The notes: a model not told the origin generated them from the sequence alone. Shown: positions 10,333-22,111, counted from the stretch's first letter. The stretch: DNA of 64,000 bases from Cladopsammia gracilis (GCA_022457155.1 JAJGOT010000198.1:1182501-1246500); one strand, 5' to 3'. Made by a program: numbers and translations.

Positions 10333-10529
10333 GACGCCGCACAAATAGTATACCCGTAAAGTTTGCAAAGCAACTTCTACACCCGTGTTGTCGAACCAGG
10401 GATTTAACGTTACAATGGAAAGGCGATAGTTATTAAATATGTTTTAAAGGCCAACAATGGCTCGAATACATATATTTCAAAGCATGAAACGTGATGCTGA
10501 CTTTTAGAACAATTAATATTCTTTCTTAC
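10333..10529. other. Intronic stretch before exon C
   Basis: Nothing recognised. Confidence 0.4.
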
Positions 10530-10805
10530 CTTTTACCTCAGCAAACGTAATAACGGCATCTCCTTCATCAGTATAATCCATTTCAAGAATCTCACCTCCC
10601 CCAGATCGTCTTTCATTCCCAAAATAATTCAACAGGGCATCCACGTTAGGTAAAGTGCCGCTGACAATTATGGTGATGTTTGCTTCTTCGACAGACTGTT
10701 TATCACCTACGTCGAGATGTGCATCCTTTTCCTCTTCAAATAATGATACGTCGAGACATAAAGCACATACTTTGTGGGGGGAGTTTTCTACTGTCCTCGC
10801 CGCAT
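10530..10805 (-). CDS. RRM exon C of the PARP14-like array gene
   Basis: 276 nt, phase 1-1 (acceptor AG 10807-10806, donor GTAAGA from 10529). It first completes the RRM of exon D (DAARTVENSPHKV..LCLDVSL), then passes an acidic linker (FEEEKDAHLDVGDKQSVEEA), then starts a new RRM: ITIIVSGTLP, 'LLNYFGNERRSGGGEI', 'DAVITFAEVK'. RRSGGG is the family signature. The paralogue is exon G at 19701-19976. Confidence 0.65.
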
Positions 10806-11181
10806 CTGAAATGAGATAAAATCCTCTAGGGAAAAACATCGACAACAGATTGGAAGGGCTTTTTCCATTAGTCAAATTCATTACTTTTTGATTTTATGAA
10901 TTTATGATTTTCGGGACAATCAGAGTATCGTAGAGCCAATTAAACATTTCAGATAGGATCAATTGTGGCTTCCAGCGGCTTTTGACTCCACCTCATATTT
11001 AAAATGCAGCTTAGGGCTATTATTATTTGTCAGCACTGGCCGGTCAGACCTGTCAGTCCGTAACTAGAATGAATTGAAGACCTTTTTCAAGACCTGTTCC
11101 TACAAGTCCATCGAAATGGTACAATGTTATTTCCAAATTGACCAGTATGACCGACCAGTTCTGACAAATAATGGCATAATA
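10806..11181. repeat. Intron with MITE shared by both duplication units
   Basis: From about 11015 an inverted-repeat element with TTGTCAG..GGCCGGTCAG ends recurs in unit 2 at about 20205-20395, at the same place relative to its exon. It was there before the block was duplicated. Confidence 0.6.
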
Positions 11182-12388
11182 GCGGAGCTCTTGCCGGGCC
11201 GAAGGCCCGGCTGCGCAGCACCATACTCATAGAACCAGAGAACCATAGAACCCATGGCCGTCATTTTTCATGGTCATGGCTAGCGGAATGTTTCGCGGGC
11301 GCGTTGTGTGCCCGCCGCCGGCGCCGCCGCCGCCGCCGTCGCTTAGGGCTAACTCGCGGGCGCGTAGACCGTCGCAAAACATGCGCGTATGACGCCACAC
11401 AACATCCGGGATCTTTGCAATTTTCACGTGAAATGGGAAAACACTTTTGACGTCTTGCTGTGTTTAGCGGAGAAAACCGATTCAAATTAAAGTCGTTATT
11501 CTCCTGAATTTTTTCGCGGTTTGCTACTCAAGACAGGGATACTAATTAAGGGATACTCAGAAGCCGCTATTAGTGGAAATAGAAGAGCTTTCAGAGATAA
11601 AATCTTGCTTCGAGGATGGGAGCAATGCGGGAAGATGTTTGTCACTTCGGGTTTCAGAACTGAAGAAGCGGAGATTTAAGCAATTTCCAAGCAGTGGAGG
11701 GACTTAAACGTAAAACAAAATACATTTTTCGATGGGAATTTATGTTGATATCAATCTGTGATTGACTTTTTTGTCTTCTCGCTAGTTTTCGGGAGAATTG
11801 TTTATAACGCGCTCAATTAAATTCAGTTGTTTTGATTTCTTTCATCGGAGACATCTCGGCCTCGATGAGCTCTTAATGGTTCGCGTTCTGCTTTTAAACA
11901 TAAACGTATGGAGATTTGAATAAAATTTTTCGAAAGAAGATTGTGTTGTCCATTTTTATGTGTTTGTTCATTCATTACATAGGTTGAAAAGCGATTTTAT
12001 GTAAACAAAACAAAACAAGACTTGGATTTTATAGTTGTAAACTTCACTCGCGTGGTCTTATGCAAATATGTTTGTGTATTTTTTGCAATTTTGATTTCCA
12101 AATCAGTTTCTCGGACCATTTTTATAAGCAGCAGGTGTATTTTATTTGGAAATTAGTCGTACTAATTATTCTAGACGGAGAAAAAGTTGTTCTTGTGAAC
12201 TTTTGTACGGTCTAAATGTACTGTGCAAACGGTCGCGTAAGTCTGTTTTTGAGAATTGCTAAAATTAAAAGATAGCCCGGTCGTCAATTTTATTCTTGTG
12301 CTTCCGACCTTTCACCTCAGTTAAGTTTATCATCGGCTTTCTGTTCAAAGAGCGACGCTGTTAGGCTCAGGCTATCTATATATTTTAT
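11182..12388. mobile_element. 1.2-kb dispersed element, forward copy
   Basis: Runs from GCGGAGCTCTTGCC to the TATCTATATATTTTA end. It interrupts the MITE that is uninterrupted in unit 2 near 20365, so it inserted after the duplication. An inverted copy spans about 20505-24075, and a fragment lies at 62920-63060. The left end is CpG-rich with GCC-type runs. No conserved protein is seen. Confidence 0.65.
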
Positions 12389-12429
12389 TCACGAATTGAG
12401 CCGTCCGGCCGCCAGGTCTGACAACAAGT

Positions 12430-12895
12430 ACAAATCTGGTTTGATGAAAATTTATTGTAGTAAATACTTTGCTTCCGCCACATGCAATTACGAAACTTGC
12501 AACTTCGATCCAAGCAACCTTATTGTAAGCTCAAACCACAGACAAAATTACTTCCTGTTTCTTTCTTCCCTAGATCCATTAACATATGGGATAATTTACC
12601 ACCGGGCTGTAAAAATTTTGCCTCCCTGTCGTCACTTTCTTCTAACTTGTATTCTTACTACCTTAACAAACGTACTCCTCGCCACATTTGCGACTCCTTT
12701 TACCCACCCCGTGTGCACTGATTGTCATGTCATATAATTACCTAGTATTTCTTAACCTAAGGGGACAGTTGTCAATTGGCACTTTGCCTGTTACCGTCTC
12801 CTGTCACACGTTTATACTTTGTTGTTTTTGTTTTTGTTTTTGATGAATGCTATTTCGTTTTAGTAACAATCTCGATAAACTAAACTAAACTAATG
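12430..12895 (+). mobile_element. LINE 3' end with (TAAAC)n tail
   Basis: Two overlapping frames give a LINE C-terminal piece (PVSFFPRSINIWDNLPPG and a run to CDSFYPP). A 3' UTR follows, ending in ACTAAACTAAACTAA at 12880-12894. It is truncated and frameshifted. Confidence 0.55.
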
Positions 12896-12988
12896 CTCGA
12901 CTCACGGAAAGTAATGCCAAAAACATTAAAAACAAACGAATGACATATTTTACGTCGGCAATAATATGAAAAAAAGCGTTAAGCCTAC

Positions 12989-13250
12989 CATCAGGTGATT
13001 CAAAAGTGATAAAGCATTCCAGTAAATCGCTATCCATGTCGACACTAGAGATGGGACCTCCTTTAGACCTCCTTGTGTTTTCGAAGTAATTTACCAAGAC
13101 ATCTTCTGATGTGTCAGCCGATAGACCTTTGACTTTGACTGTACACTGTTGTAGTTGCCGTGCTTCACTTTGACTTTTTGATATCCGTCTACCGCGTGAT
13201 TGAGAAACAGTCGTAGCCTCAGCTACTGGGTTTCTAATGTAGTTTATTAA
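12989..13250 (-). CDS. RRM exon D of the PARP14-like array gene
   Basis: 262 nt with acceptor AG at 13252-13251 (phase 0) and donor GTAGGC from 12988 (phase 1). A low-complexity Gln/Ser/Arg linker precedes an RRM: TVKVKGLSADTSEDVLVNYF, 'NTRRSKGGPI', 'ECFITFESPD'. The paralogue is exon H (24179-24446). The phase-0 acceptor cannot follow exon E (phase 1) directly; a weak alternative AG at about 13228 would restore phase. No paralogue of exon I lies upstream of it. Confidence 0.6.
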
Positions 13251-14761
13251 CTGGAAAAAAAAAAGAGAAAAATACTCCATAAAGCATTACGTTTACTTGC
13301 GTCTTGAAAAGAATTAGTGTCCGACAGTTTTTGGTATAAACGTTATGATTTCGTTTTCTGTGCAAACACCGAAATCGCGTTGTCTGAAAACGATAGAGCT
13401 CTATATTCGATCAAACGTTTCTTTTTTGTCAAAACAAACGCTTCCCGTGTAAACGCTCTGAAGCCGTATTGTATTAGATGTAGTTTCGAGTTCAAGAAAT
13501 CGTGTTGATCTGAAACAGACTTAAAATATCAAAGACAAAGTTGAAAGCTCCTCGCATTAATTAAATCCTAGAAGTGAATTGAGCGCTTGAAAACGATGCA
13601 GTTCCACTTACTGTGCAATTAGCATGAACAAATCTCCCTTTTTAAAACAATGAAGTTTTTGGTGGTGGGAAAGAACCAATAAACAATTTTGAAAATGTTA
13701 AAGAGATCTTCAAGTCGATCGACTGCCATTTTAAAATTCAGTATTATTGAAGGAAAATGGCAATGGCCGAACTTTGGAAGTATTCTGAAAGTTCAACTGG
13801 CCGTGATGTTATGCTCGTAAAACAGTGCCCGCAGTTAGTGATAGTGGTTCATCTAGATAATATACCGTATTTTCTGGAGTAAGCGTCTCTCCCCGATTTA
13901 GCTACCTCTCCCGATTAAGCACTCCGTTGTTGTCATAGGAAAACTAATGATAACCACCAACCCTTGCCGGCGCAGATTAAAAAAAAGTGAGAATTAGTGT
14001 ACGAGGTACGTGAACGTAAAACACTACCTTTTTGAACTATTATTTGTCCAAAATGCAAGACAGTTTATTGATGCTGAAAAAGAATAATATGCACCGTGCG
14101 CACGTTCGAGGAAACAAGTTAATCAAAGACTTTTTAAGTACACAACCTGTGTTTTGTTTGTTGCTGTTTTCGCCAGGAAAGGATAATATGGCTTTACATC
14201 CACCGTTTGTCCATCAAGGACATGGCTTCTTTTGATGATACTTTGAACGCCTGCATTATAGAAAAGCAAAATGATTATTAAAAGTATAAAATAAGTCGCC
14301 GGCCAATTTTGGGATAATTTGCGGGCCGGGGATCATTTTCCGGCCGGGATCATTTTTCGACCTATACAGATACATTAACTTTGATACAGAAGCGTAGCAA
14401 AACTTTGGATTACTTTGTAAAACTAATAACCTTTTACTTTCCTCTTGAAGTTCACGAGAAACTACAATGCTGAGATAAAGGCTGGGAGTGATTCACCTTT
14501 CTACGGACAAATGAGTTCAGACGTTTTTCTTCTGATCTTTCAGGGAGGTAAAGATCATTTAGACTGAATTCTTATAAAAGCTGGCAATGATGCAAAGTAT
14601 GTTATGCGTAAGTATTGCTCGTAGTGGTAACGTTGTAAATAAGAAAATCATGATCGTATTTTGAAAAGAACTGATTAATAAATAGGTTTCAACAGCGATC
14701 ATTATATTTCACCATATATAATATTAATGGTATTTTCCAATTACTTTGAAAGAGAACGGTA
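13251..14761. other. Spacer between duplication units, no gene
   Basis: Several chance ORFs. A short tandem GGATCATTTTCCGGCCG-type repeat lies at about 14290-14360. Confidence 0.45.
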
Positions 14762-15085
14762 AAAAAAAAATAGGTAAAGTCGCACGCTAGCCACTGGAGG
14801 CCCACACGGCCGGAGCTTAACCCAGTTTCTGTAGCATAAAACAGCTAGGAATATTGCTACCTAACTTCGCCCTGGATGGAATGCTGATCCATCGCAGAGT
14901 TACTCCCAGCATTTGTTGCCAGTACAGTACCCATTATATTCATACACCTTGGTCAAGAGAGACAATGTGGAGTAAAGTTTATTGCATGTCTAAGAAAACA
15001 ACACAACGGCAGAGACCAGGCCTGGAACAACCGACCTTCAGATCGGAATTATTCCTGAACGCGCTAACCACTACACCGCCGCGCC
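14762..15085 (-). mobile_element. tRNA-derived SINE
   Basis: Read on the minus strand it starts GGCGCGGCGGTGTAGTGG (A box), has a degenerate B-box region, then a body with GCGATGGATCAGCATTCCAT and GCTCCGGCCGTGTGGGCC. It ends at an A-rich tail (about 14762). The layout matches SINEs seen in stony corals. Confidence 0.65.
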
Positions 15086-15115
15086 TTCAAACTCTCAAAG
15101 AGTACGTTACGTGTA

Positions 15116-15245
15116 TATGTTGTAGTTAATTTTTTATCTCGGGTAATTTTTGTTTTTCCTTTGTTTCAAATTCATTAGCATATATAACCATACCCAAAAA
15201 CAATGGAAAAATAAAAATTACCTAAGATAAAAAATTAACCACAAC
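15116..15245. mobile_element. Hairpin MITE, intact copy
   Basis: Same arms as at 590-1275, with the loop uninterrupted. It serves as the empty site for the 531-bp insertion. The surrounding segment 15042-15380 matches 517-1401. Confidence 0.75.
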
Positions 15246-15810
15246 ATGTACATACACTGAGTGTAATCAGTAAGTTCAATTAATTTAAAAGTAATAAAAT
15301 TAAACCCTCTGCTATTAAAACCCGGATCTAAGTCATCCCGTTAAACCGAATGTGTACACCAGACTCGTTCTGTACTTCGGCATAGTTTTAGGTCAAATTG
15401 GCCCTTATTTGCCTATCTATGCCAAGTGTCATTGCTTTGTTTATCTATCAATGGCTTTTAGTTTTCGAGGAGGGAAAATTCCTCATTGATGATCAATGAT
15501 ATCCTCCAAGGGTTGCAAATGTTATCGCATTGAGGCGCGAGCCAGGTAACTCGTGTAGCCGGTCTGCATGTCGCGTACCTTTTGAATCATTTTAGCACCG
15601 TGCGTTTTTATTTTCTTCAAATACCTGAAAATTTGCACTCGAAAATTGATGCATCTTACCTCTGATCGACGTCGAAGGGTAAAAAGAAAGATATCTTCCT
15701 AATTTTGCTCTTGGCGTAGAAAATTGAAAAGCGAGAGAGGAGGGGTTTCACGGAGAAAATCGTTTGGTTCATGCGAATGTCCGTAATAACGAGGCTGACC
15801 TTGATGTTAC

Positions 15811-16539
15811 TTAAGGTTACAGTGTACCTTCGGGGGTGTCTCCAGTACAACAGCTCTAGCGTCTTAAGATTACACTTAATATACCTAAACCCAGATATCA
15901 AATTAAAGCTTATAGAGCTGGCTATCTAAATATGGAAACCATTTGGTAATAAAATGAATTGTCGAATTTTTTACGACGTCTAAATTCGAACGTCCGAATC
16001 AGCTTTAAAACGCTATAACTCAAAGCGATTATTATATTTTGCTAATTTGATTTGTTCTTGGGTTTCCGGACACAAAGCGCTAAAAAAACGTGTCGGCGAT
16101 TTTCCATATTCAATTGCAGTGAAAAGCTACAGAATATTTTCGAAAAGGGGAGAAAAAAAATTGGAATGATCGCACGGAAATGCCTGTTGACGAAAAAGTT
16201 TTCGGAATTAAGAAATTCGCCGACACGTTTTTGTTTATTATATGTTAGCCTAGCTTCTGTCCAAATTTAAGGAAAATCGAACAAATTCCCTTTGAGTTGT
16301 AGCTCTTTAAAGTGTCCCCAACAAGCGAAAAATTAACTTTGAGAAAACGGCGCTTAAAAAAACATATCGCTTAATAAACAAACTCCGCCCACAAAAGTTA
16401 TACCGTCATTTCTCCATCAATTTTCACTATTTTTCGATACTTTTTTTTTTGGATGAAAGTTCATTATGTAAACTTTATTTTAACGCCAAAAAAAAAATTT
16501 TCAATAAATTTTCGATCTGAAGGTACACTGTAACCTTAA
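15811..16539. mobile_element. TTAA-flanked inverted-repeat element
   Basis: 21-bp termini TTAAGGTTACAGTGTACCTT and reverse complement, bounded by TTAA on both sides as in piggyBac-type insertions. 729 bp, no transposase; the short frame at 16052 is not convincing. Confidence 0.65.
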
Positions 16540-16770
16540 ACACAGTAAATTACTGGTGAATCCGCTCGTTAAAATAACTTAATATTGAGCTTAAGAGGCT
16601 CAATTAGCCACACAAAATCAAGGATTGCACCACAGACATGAAGTAAGACACAGCCATTAGAAGCAACGAATTCATGCTCGAGTCCGCACTACATACCGGG
16701 AACCTATGACACTATAAAGTACGTCACGCAAAAACTCACTTCCGAGCCATTATAAAAAGAAATCAAAAAT
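16540..16770. other. Spacer, nothing recognised
   Basis: No frame or repeat identified. Confidence 0.4.
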
Positions 16771-16782
16771 AAAAAGAAAGAA

Positions 16783-16825
<43 letters not shown>

Positions 16826-16891
16826 AGGAAGGAAGGAAGGAAGGAAGGAAGGAAGGAAGGAAGGAAGGAAGGAAGGAAGGAAGGAAGGAAG
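16771..16891 (+). repeat. Composite (GACA)n(GAAG)n microsatellite
   Basis: About 35 bp of GACA and 65 bp of GAAG. It corresponds in position to the huge GGAA array of unit 1. Confidence 0.9.
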
Positions 16892-16917
16892 AAATTGTAA
16901 TTAGGCTCCCTGACGTT

Positions 16918-16943
16918 TTTTTTTTTTTTTTTTTTTTTTTTTT
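16918..16943. repeat. Poly-T tract
   Basis: About 26 T following CCCTGACG; a similar tract follows the same motif at 17887-17911. Confidence 0.8.
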
Positions 16944-17230
16944 TGTTGCAAGGTAAGAAACGCATGTCGCACTTTATTTATCGTTCAAGGCGAAAAAAAG
17001 ATGACCTTAATGTTTGGATTAAGGTTTACTTGTAATAAATAATTCCGCTAATTAAGGTGTTACTTGCGTGAGAGGTCCTTAAAGCCATAATTACGAACGT
17101 CTAGGGAGGTATCCCAAATATTTCCATACATTCTAATTTTGTCAGTTTGCCAAAGTGCATTACCCCTCAATTCAAAATCTGTGACTCCGAAATGCAGATC
17201 ATTGTTCTAAATTAATATATAATTACCTGG

Positions 17231-17312
17231 TTCGACATCAAAAACTGCCAGTGCGTTGTTGTTGCTGCCTTTGTAGACCTCACTGACCTCTGCCGCACTG
17301 AATTTTTCCAAA
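17231..17312 (-). pseudogene. Truncated extra copy of RRM exon B/F
   Basis: Keeps the 3' half of the exon (AEVSEVYKGSNNNALAVFDV and its donor). It breaks at 17312, directly into sequence matching the flank downstream of exon A (2491). No acceptor remains. The flanks at 16944-17230 also match those at 17912-18190, so this is a deletion scar from a third tandem copy. Confidence 0.75.
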
Positions 17313-17387
17313 TAACCGAAAGTTGTCTGTATATTCTTGGAAACATTATGTTTTTAATATTACGTAATTGAAAGCATTTCTACTTAC

Positions 17388-17615
17388 TGGAGGGATCCTC
17401 AAAAAAAACCAAGACTTCGTCTTTTTCTTTTCTTTCTACGTAGCTGACACGGTTCCCTCCCTTTTCAAAGTACCGCTCTACTTTTTCGTCCGAAGTTTCC
17501 TTTTTGAGTCCCTTAACCTCAACGCATAAGCAAATGGGCACACGCTCCAATCGAACGTGCTTTCCCTCTAGTCCTTTGCGGTCTTTGCCAATTTTGTCGA
17601 AAAGAGCTTCAAAGT
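17388..17615 (-). CDS. RRM exon E of the PARP14-like array gene
   Basis: 228 nt, phase 1-1, near-identical to exon A. It lacks 12 nt in frame, so the helix reads 'ERYFEKGGN' where A has 'ELYFENYRKSGGN'. This removes the Arg-Lys-Ser part of the signature loop. It begins with the end of the RRM carried by exon F. The next exon in phase is unclear: the fragment at 17231 has no acceptor, and exon D has a phase-0 acceptor. Confidence 0.65.
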
Positions 17616-18190
17616 CTAAAAAAGAAACAGTAAAAGTGTTATTATAAAGTATAATTAATACATACACCATATTTTGCGTGTTCTCTTTTCCTTATAAGGT
17701 GACATGACGTCACAGTCGAATAATAAAAACAATTATTAAATCAAAAGCTCCTATGAGCCAACTCGTGAATACAAAACGCTCTGAATAAAGGATTCTCCAC
17801 ACAAAAAAAGCGTAGTATATAGAGGTATTAATACACTTTTTTATTTTATTTTTTTTTTTTTTTACTGTAATTGGGCTCCCTGACGTTTTTTTTTTTTTTT
17901 TTTTTTTTTTTGCAAGGTAAGAAACGCGTGTCACACTTCATTTATCGTTCAAGGCGGAAAAAAGATGACCTTAATGTTTGGATTCAGGTTTACTTGTAAT
18001 AAATAATTCCGCTAATTAAGGTGTTACTTGCGTGAGAGGTCCTTAAAGCCATAATTACGAACGTCTAGGGAGGTATCCCAAATATTTCCATACATTCTAA
18101 TTTTATCAGTTTGCCAAAGTGCATTACCCCTCAATTCAAAATCTGTGACTCCGAAATACAAATCATTGTTCTAAATTAATATATAATTAC
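17616..18190 (-). other. Intron between exons F and E
   Basis: Duplicate of 2803-3330 with an added poly-T tract at 17887-17911. Contains TGACGTCA at about 17706. Confidence 0.6.
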
Positions 18191-18430
18191 CTGGTTCAAC
18201 ATCAAAAACTGCCAGTGCGTTGTTGTTGCTGCCTTTGTAGACCTCATTGACTTCTGCCGCACTGAATTTTTCCAAATAAAAGCGCAGACAGTCTTCCGCA
18301 GTCGTCTCATTGAGTCCTTGAACATGAACCTTTAATGGGTCTAGTGGAACTTTCTTCTTGGGAGGACGCCTTACTATAGTAATGCGTTTTTTATCAATGA
18401 AATGCGGATCCTCAAGAAGCCGCCTCAAAT
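18191..18430 (-). CDS. RRM exon F of the PARP14-like array gene
   Basis: 240 nt, phase 1-1, paralogue of exon B. It starts with LRRLLEDPH completing the RRM of exon G, then the basic linker RRPPKKK, then an RRM (LKVHVQGLNETTAEDCLRFY to NALAVFDVEP). Splice signals are identical to those of B. Confidence 0.65.
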
Positions 18431-18781
18431 CTGAAATCGGAAGATCAATCTTTTAAAGCGCCAGTTCGATCAAAATTTTATATTTTGTTTTTGTTCATTT
18501 TTTTGAATGGAAATAATAATAAAAATTGTATTCAGTAACCTGCCCACACCCTTTTTCAATCTGATCACTGGAAAAATATATATATTTTTTCGACTGTATT
18601 CTTCGAATAATTGCACGGCCGTCATTAAATTTGTATATTCCTAAAGTTTCTAAAGATCAGTCAGTGTGAATGTGCTTTGTACATGAGTATATGTCAACAC
18701 ATAACTGGTGACTGGCTAAGCTTCATACAACTTTTCTTTGTGTTCTGAAATCTAATTAAACAAATATACTGTACCATGAGA

Positions 18782-19247
18782 TTAACACTCGTTAACATCT
18801 CTCAAACGGACCTTGGACACCTTATGAGGTTTTACACAACGTAGTATTTTTTATCGTTATACCGTAGTACTGACGTACACGAGAACAAAACCCCATTTTA
18901 TTGGGCAGAGAACTGAGAGAACAGAGCTCCGGTTAAGCAAAGAGTAGCGTTTTGGGGTTTAACATTGATCTACAGTGTTTAGGGTTAAGCACTGATTTGA
19001 AAGCGGTTAGCTTTCATTTATTGTTATGGGTAACTCTATAAATATGTTAAAAATTACATCTCCTGGCAGCTAATCCACGTTGGTATAGTGGATAAGGATA
19101 TAAGTTATGAAGCAAACGACTCGGGTTCGAGGCGTACACTATACTGATCTTTTTTTCTAATTTTACTCTAAGTGTGAAATAGGTTTTACTTCATGTAACT
19201 TAAAGTGAAAAGGAAAGGTCCGTTTGAGAGATGTTAACGAGTGTTAA
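18782..19247. mobile_element. TTAA-flanked element carrying a tRNA-like segment
   Basis: 33-bp inverted termini TTAACACTCGTTAACATCTC and reverse complement (18782-18814, 19215-19247), both ending in TTAA. A tRNA-like segment lies near the right end. Confidence 0.65.
19070..19147 (+). pseudogene. tRNA-like remnant
   Basis: TGGTATAGTGG fits a pol III A box, and GGGTTCGAGGC a B box 40-odd bases later. The T stem does not pair (only one of five pairs is canonical), so it is a relic or SINE head, not a working tRNA. Confidence 0.4.
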
Positions 19248-19700
19248 CCGTACTATATGACGGCGCATATATAGAGCGTATGCACATGACGTCACGGCGG
19301 CCATATTGGTGTACCAAAACAATAGAACGGCGGCCATGTTGGTGTACCAAAACAATCCTGTGGGATTTGAACGCTTTTCTTATGTTAACACTTTCTTTTG
19401 TTCCAATAAATTTGCATAGCTGCTTGCCACGTGAGTGCATACGCTCTATAGTATACTTTGTAAAGTTGACATGAACTTCCTAAGAGTTGTAGCCCTCGTA
19501 GCAATCGTTTTCCTTTCCAAGCGCGAGAAAAAGGAAACGACTACTACACAGGTTACAGTTTCTACAAAGAGTCGAACAACACCCGTATTTTCGAGTCAGG
19601 GATTTAACGTTACAATGAAAAGGTGACCGTTTCACTATACAGATATTTGAAACCGTCAAAAAACGTGATGCTGACTTTTAGAACAGATATCCTTACTTAC
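19248..19700. other. Intronic stretch before exon G
   Basis: CGGCGGCCAT..TTGGTGTACC occurs twice (about 19285 and 19330), a short direct repeat. No gene. Confidence 0.45.
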
Positions 19701-19976
19701 CCTTCACCTCAGCAAAAGTAATAACGGCATCTCCTTCATCAGTATAATCCATTTCAAAAATTTTACCTCCTCCAGATCGTCTCTCATTCTCGAAGTAATT
19801 CCACAGGGCATCTTTGGATGGTAACGTTCCGCTAACAATTATGGTAATGTCTGCTTCTTCGACAGACTGTTCATCCCCTGTGTCGAGATGTGCATCTTCC
19901 TCCTCTTCAAGTAATGATACGTCAATACGTAAGGCACCCACTTTATGGGGGGAGTTTTCTACTGTTCTCGCCGCAT
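19701..19976 (-). CDS. RRM exon G of the PARP14-like array gene
   Basis: 276 nt, phase 1-1 (acceptor AG 19978-19977, donor GTAAGT from 19700). It completes the RRM of exon H (DAARTVENSPHKVGALRIDV), then the acidic linker LLEEEEDAHLDTGDEQ, then an RRM: ITIIVSGTLPSKDALWNYF, 'NERRSGGGKI', 'DAVITFAEVK'. Paralogue of C. Confidence 0.7.
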
Positions 19977-20204
19977 CTGAAATGGGGTAAAATTCACGCA
20001 ATATATAGTAACTAGTGGACAACATCGAGGAAACAGGTTGAAAGGGCCTGTTGCCATTAGACAAATTCATTGCTTTTTGGTTTTATGAATTTAATATGCT
20101 TTTCAGGATAGATAGAGTATCTTAGAGCCAAACATTAGTGATAAGATCAATCGTGGCTTTAGGGGCTTCTGACTCCACCTCTCATTTCAAATGTAGCCTA
20201 GGGT

Positions 20205-20395
20205 GCTAATATTGGTCAGAACTGATCGGTCAGACCTGTCAGTTTGCAAGTAGAATGCGGCTTTTTGAAGACCTGTTCCTACAAGTCTATCAAAATGGTG
20301 CATACGTCTTTTTCCGAATTAACTAGTCTGGCCAACAAATAATGGTATAATATTCACAAATTGAGCAGTCCGGCCGACCAGTTCTGACAAATGGT
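20205..20395. mobile_element. MITE, uninterrupted copy in unit 2
   Basis: Same element as at about 11015-11181 plus 12389-12425, without the 1.2-kb insertion. Confidence 0.6.
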
Positions 20396-20414
20396 AAGCG
20401 CTCTTAAAAAATAA

Positions 20415-20417
<3 letters not shown>

Positions 20418-20504
<87 letters not shown>
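20418..20504. repeat. (TA)n microsatellite
   Basis: About 43 TA units directly abutting the inverted 1.2-kb element, whose other copy ends in TATCTATATATTTTA. It may have grown from the element's end. Confidence 0.95.
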
Positions 20505-20507
<3 letters not shown>

Positions 20508-20651
20508 ATAGGCTGAGCCTAACAGCGTCGCACTCTGAACAAGCTTAACTAAGGTGAAACTTAACTAAGGTGAAAGGTCGGAAGCACAAGAATTAAGATT
20601 GACGAACGGGCTATTTTTCAGTTTTAGTAATTCTCAAAAACAGTATTACCC

Positions 20652-21836
20652 CAACCTCGTTCCCAGGGTCTTCTCGGTTTTCAATATGGCGGCGCTCCGG
20701 GAGAAGACCCTGGCACACAGCAGATCACGTGATCAAAATCTGCACTATTTGTGAAGATGTATTCAAAATGGCGGCCAAGGAAAAGAGTGAGAAGATCTGG
20801 GTACGAGATTGCAAACCAAGAGGAAAAGAAACAAAATGGCGGCCAGGGAGGGATTTCTGTGGAACCAAGTGGAACCATTTATCGACCTGTAAAGTTTTTC
20901 TTTGCCTTGCTGTTTCAAGAAAAATGATACACAGGCAATGAAGGTAAAGATTCGAAACGCCGCAGATTACGAAACATGTTTTTTTTTTTCAAGAAAGCAC
21001 GATTTTTCAATTTACCGTCTCAGCTATAAAGGGACTTTTGGTTTCTTATATTATAGTATTTTCGACTTCTTTTCCCACGATCACGCCCGCAAGCAACAAA
21101 ATAGCATGTAGTTTTTGTGGTAATATTTTTTCGATTTAACCGTCGATGCTTTCGCCGTTGCTCTTGCGCGGGTATCACCGTTTTGTTGGCATTTTAAAGT
21201 AATTTACCGTCTTCCCCTCAATAAAACACTTTTTACTTGATGTTTTACTTAGAGATGGTTTGCTGACCCAGTCAAAACACTGACAACAGCAAAATATTTT
21301 TACAACAATAGGTAAAAATTGGTAGAAAACTGACACTGCATTACAGTGGCGAATGGTCTTTCAAAAAATCAAGCTTATGGGTCTCGTAGTCTCGGTTATT
21401 TGAGCGGTTCTCCACGTCTCGGTGTCTCGATTTATTTGGTAAAGCCTGTCCATAGCCTTTCTCTCCGCCTTGCATTTTGAAAGATTTAAAAGTGTAGGGC
21501 TCGCAGAAAAAAAATTTCTCGAATTTACCATTCGCCACCCGTAAACGCAAAGCCTGAAAATCGGCGCATTATCTCTAAATCTTACGCTTTTTGGATCATA
21601 ACCGCATCGTCAGGAACAGCTGCAGTTTTGAGACCTTCGATATAGCATTGTTTTGGTTTCTCGAAGAACCTGCCGTGATCCGCCATCTTTTCTTAGAAAA
21701 ACGTAAACCAATCAGAATAGATGTAAGAATCAGGATCAGTAAACCAATCAGCGGTCGTTTTAGATCGCTATGTCCCAGGGGTTTCTCCTCTCAAACGGCC
21801 ATTTTGAAAACCGAGAAGACCCTGGGAACGAGGTTG
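20652..21836. mobile_element. hAT-like non-autonomous element, nested
   Basis: Termini CAACCTCGTTCCCAGGGTCT and reverse complement (about 38 bp). AGTATTACCC flanks both sides (20642-20651 and 21837-21846), covering an 8-bp hAT-size duplication. The paralogue at about 63000 has the site once. 1185 bp, no transposase seen. Confidence 0.75.
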
Positions 21837-22111
21837 AGTATTACCCGACCGTCTGCACAGTACATTTAGACCGTACAAAAGTTCACAAAAACAACTTTTC
21901 TCTGTCTAGAATAACTAGTACGACTACTTTCCGAATAAAATACAGTTGTTGTTTGTCAAAAAATGCCCAAGAAACTGATTTGGAAATCAGTATCACGATT
22001 CTCAGATACTTTTGTCTGCTTTTGAGACGTCAATATAAAGTCGTATTTTCGTCTCAAAAACCAGCCTGTGATTGGTTGAAAATTTCCCTCGGCAATTTAA
22101 TGGGTTCCTTC

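Noticed and set aside
19070..19147. Functional tRNA gene
   Set aside because: A and B boxes fit, but the T stem and acceptor stem do not pair.
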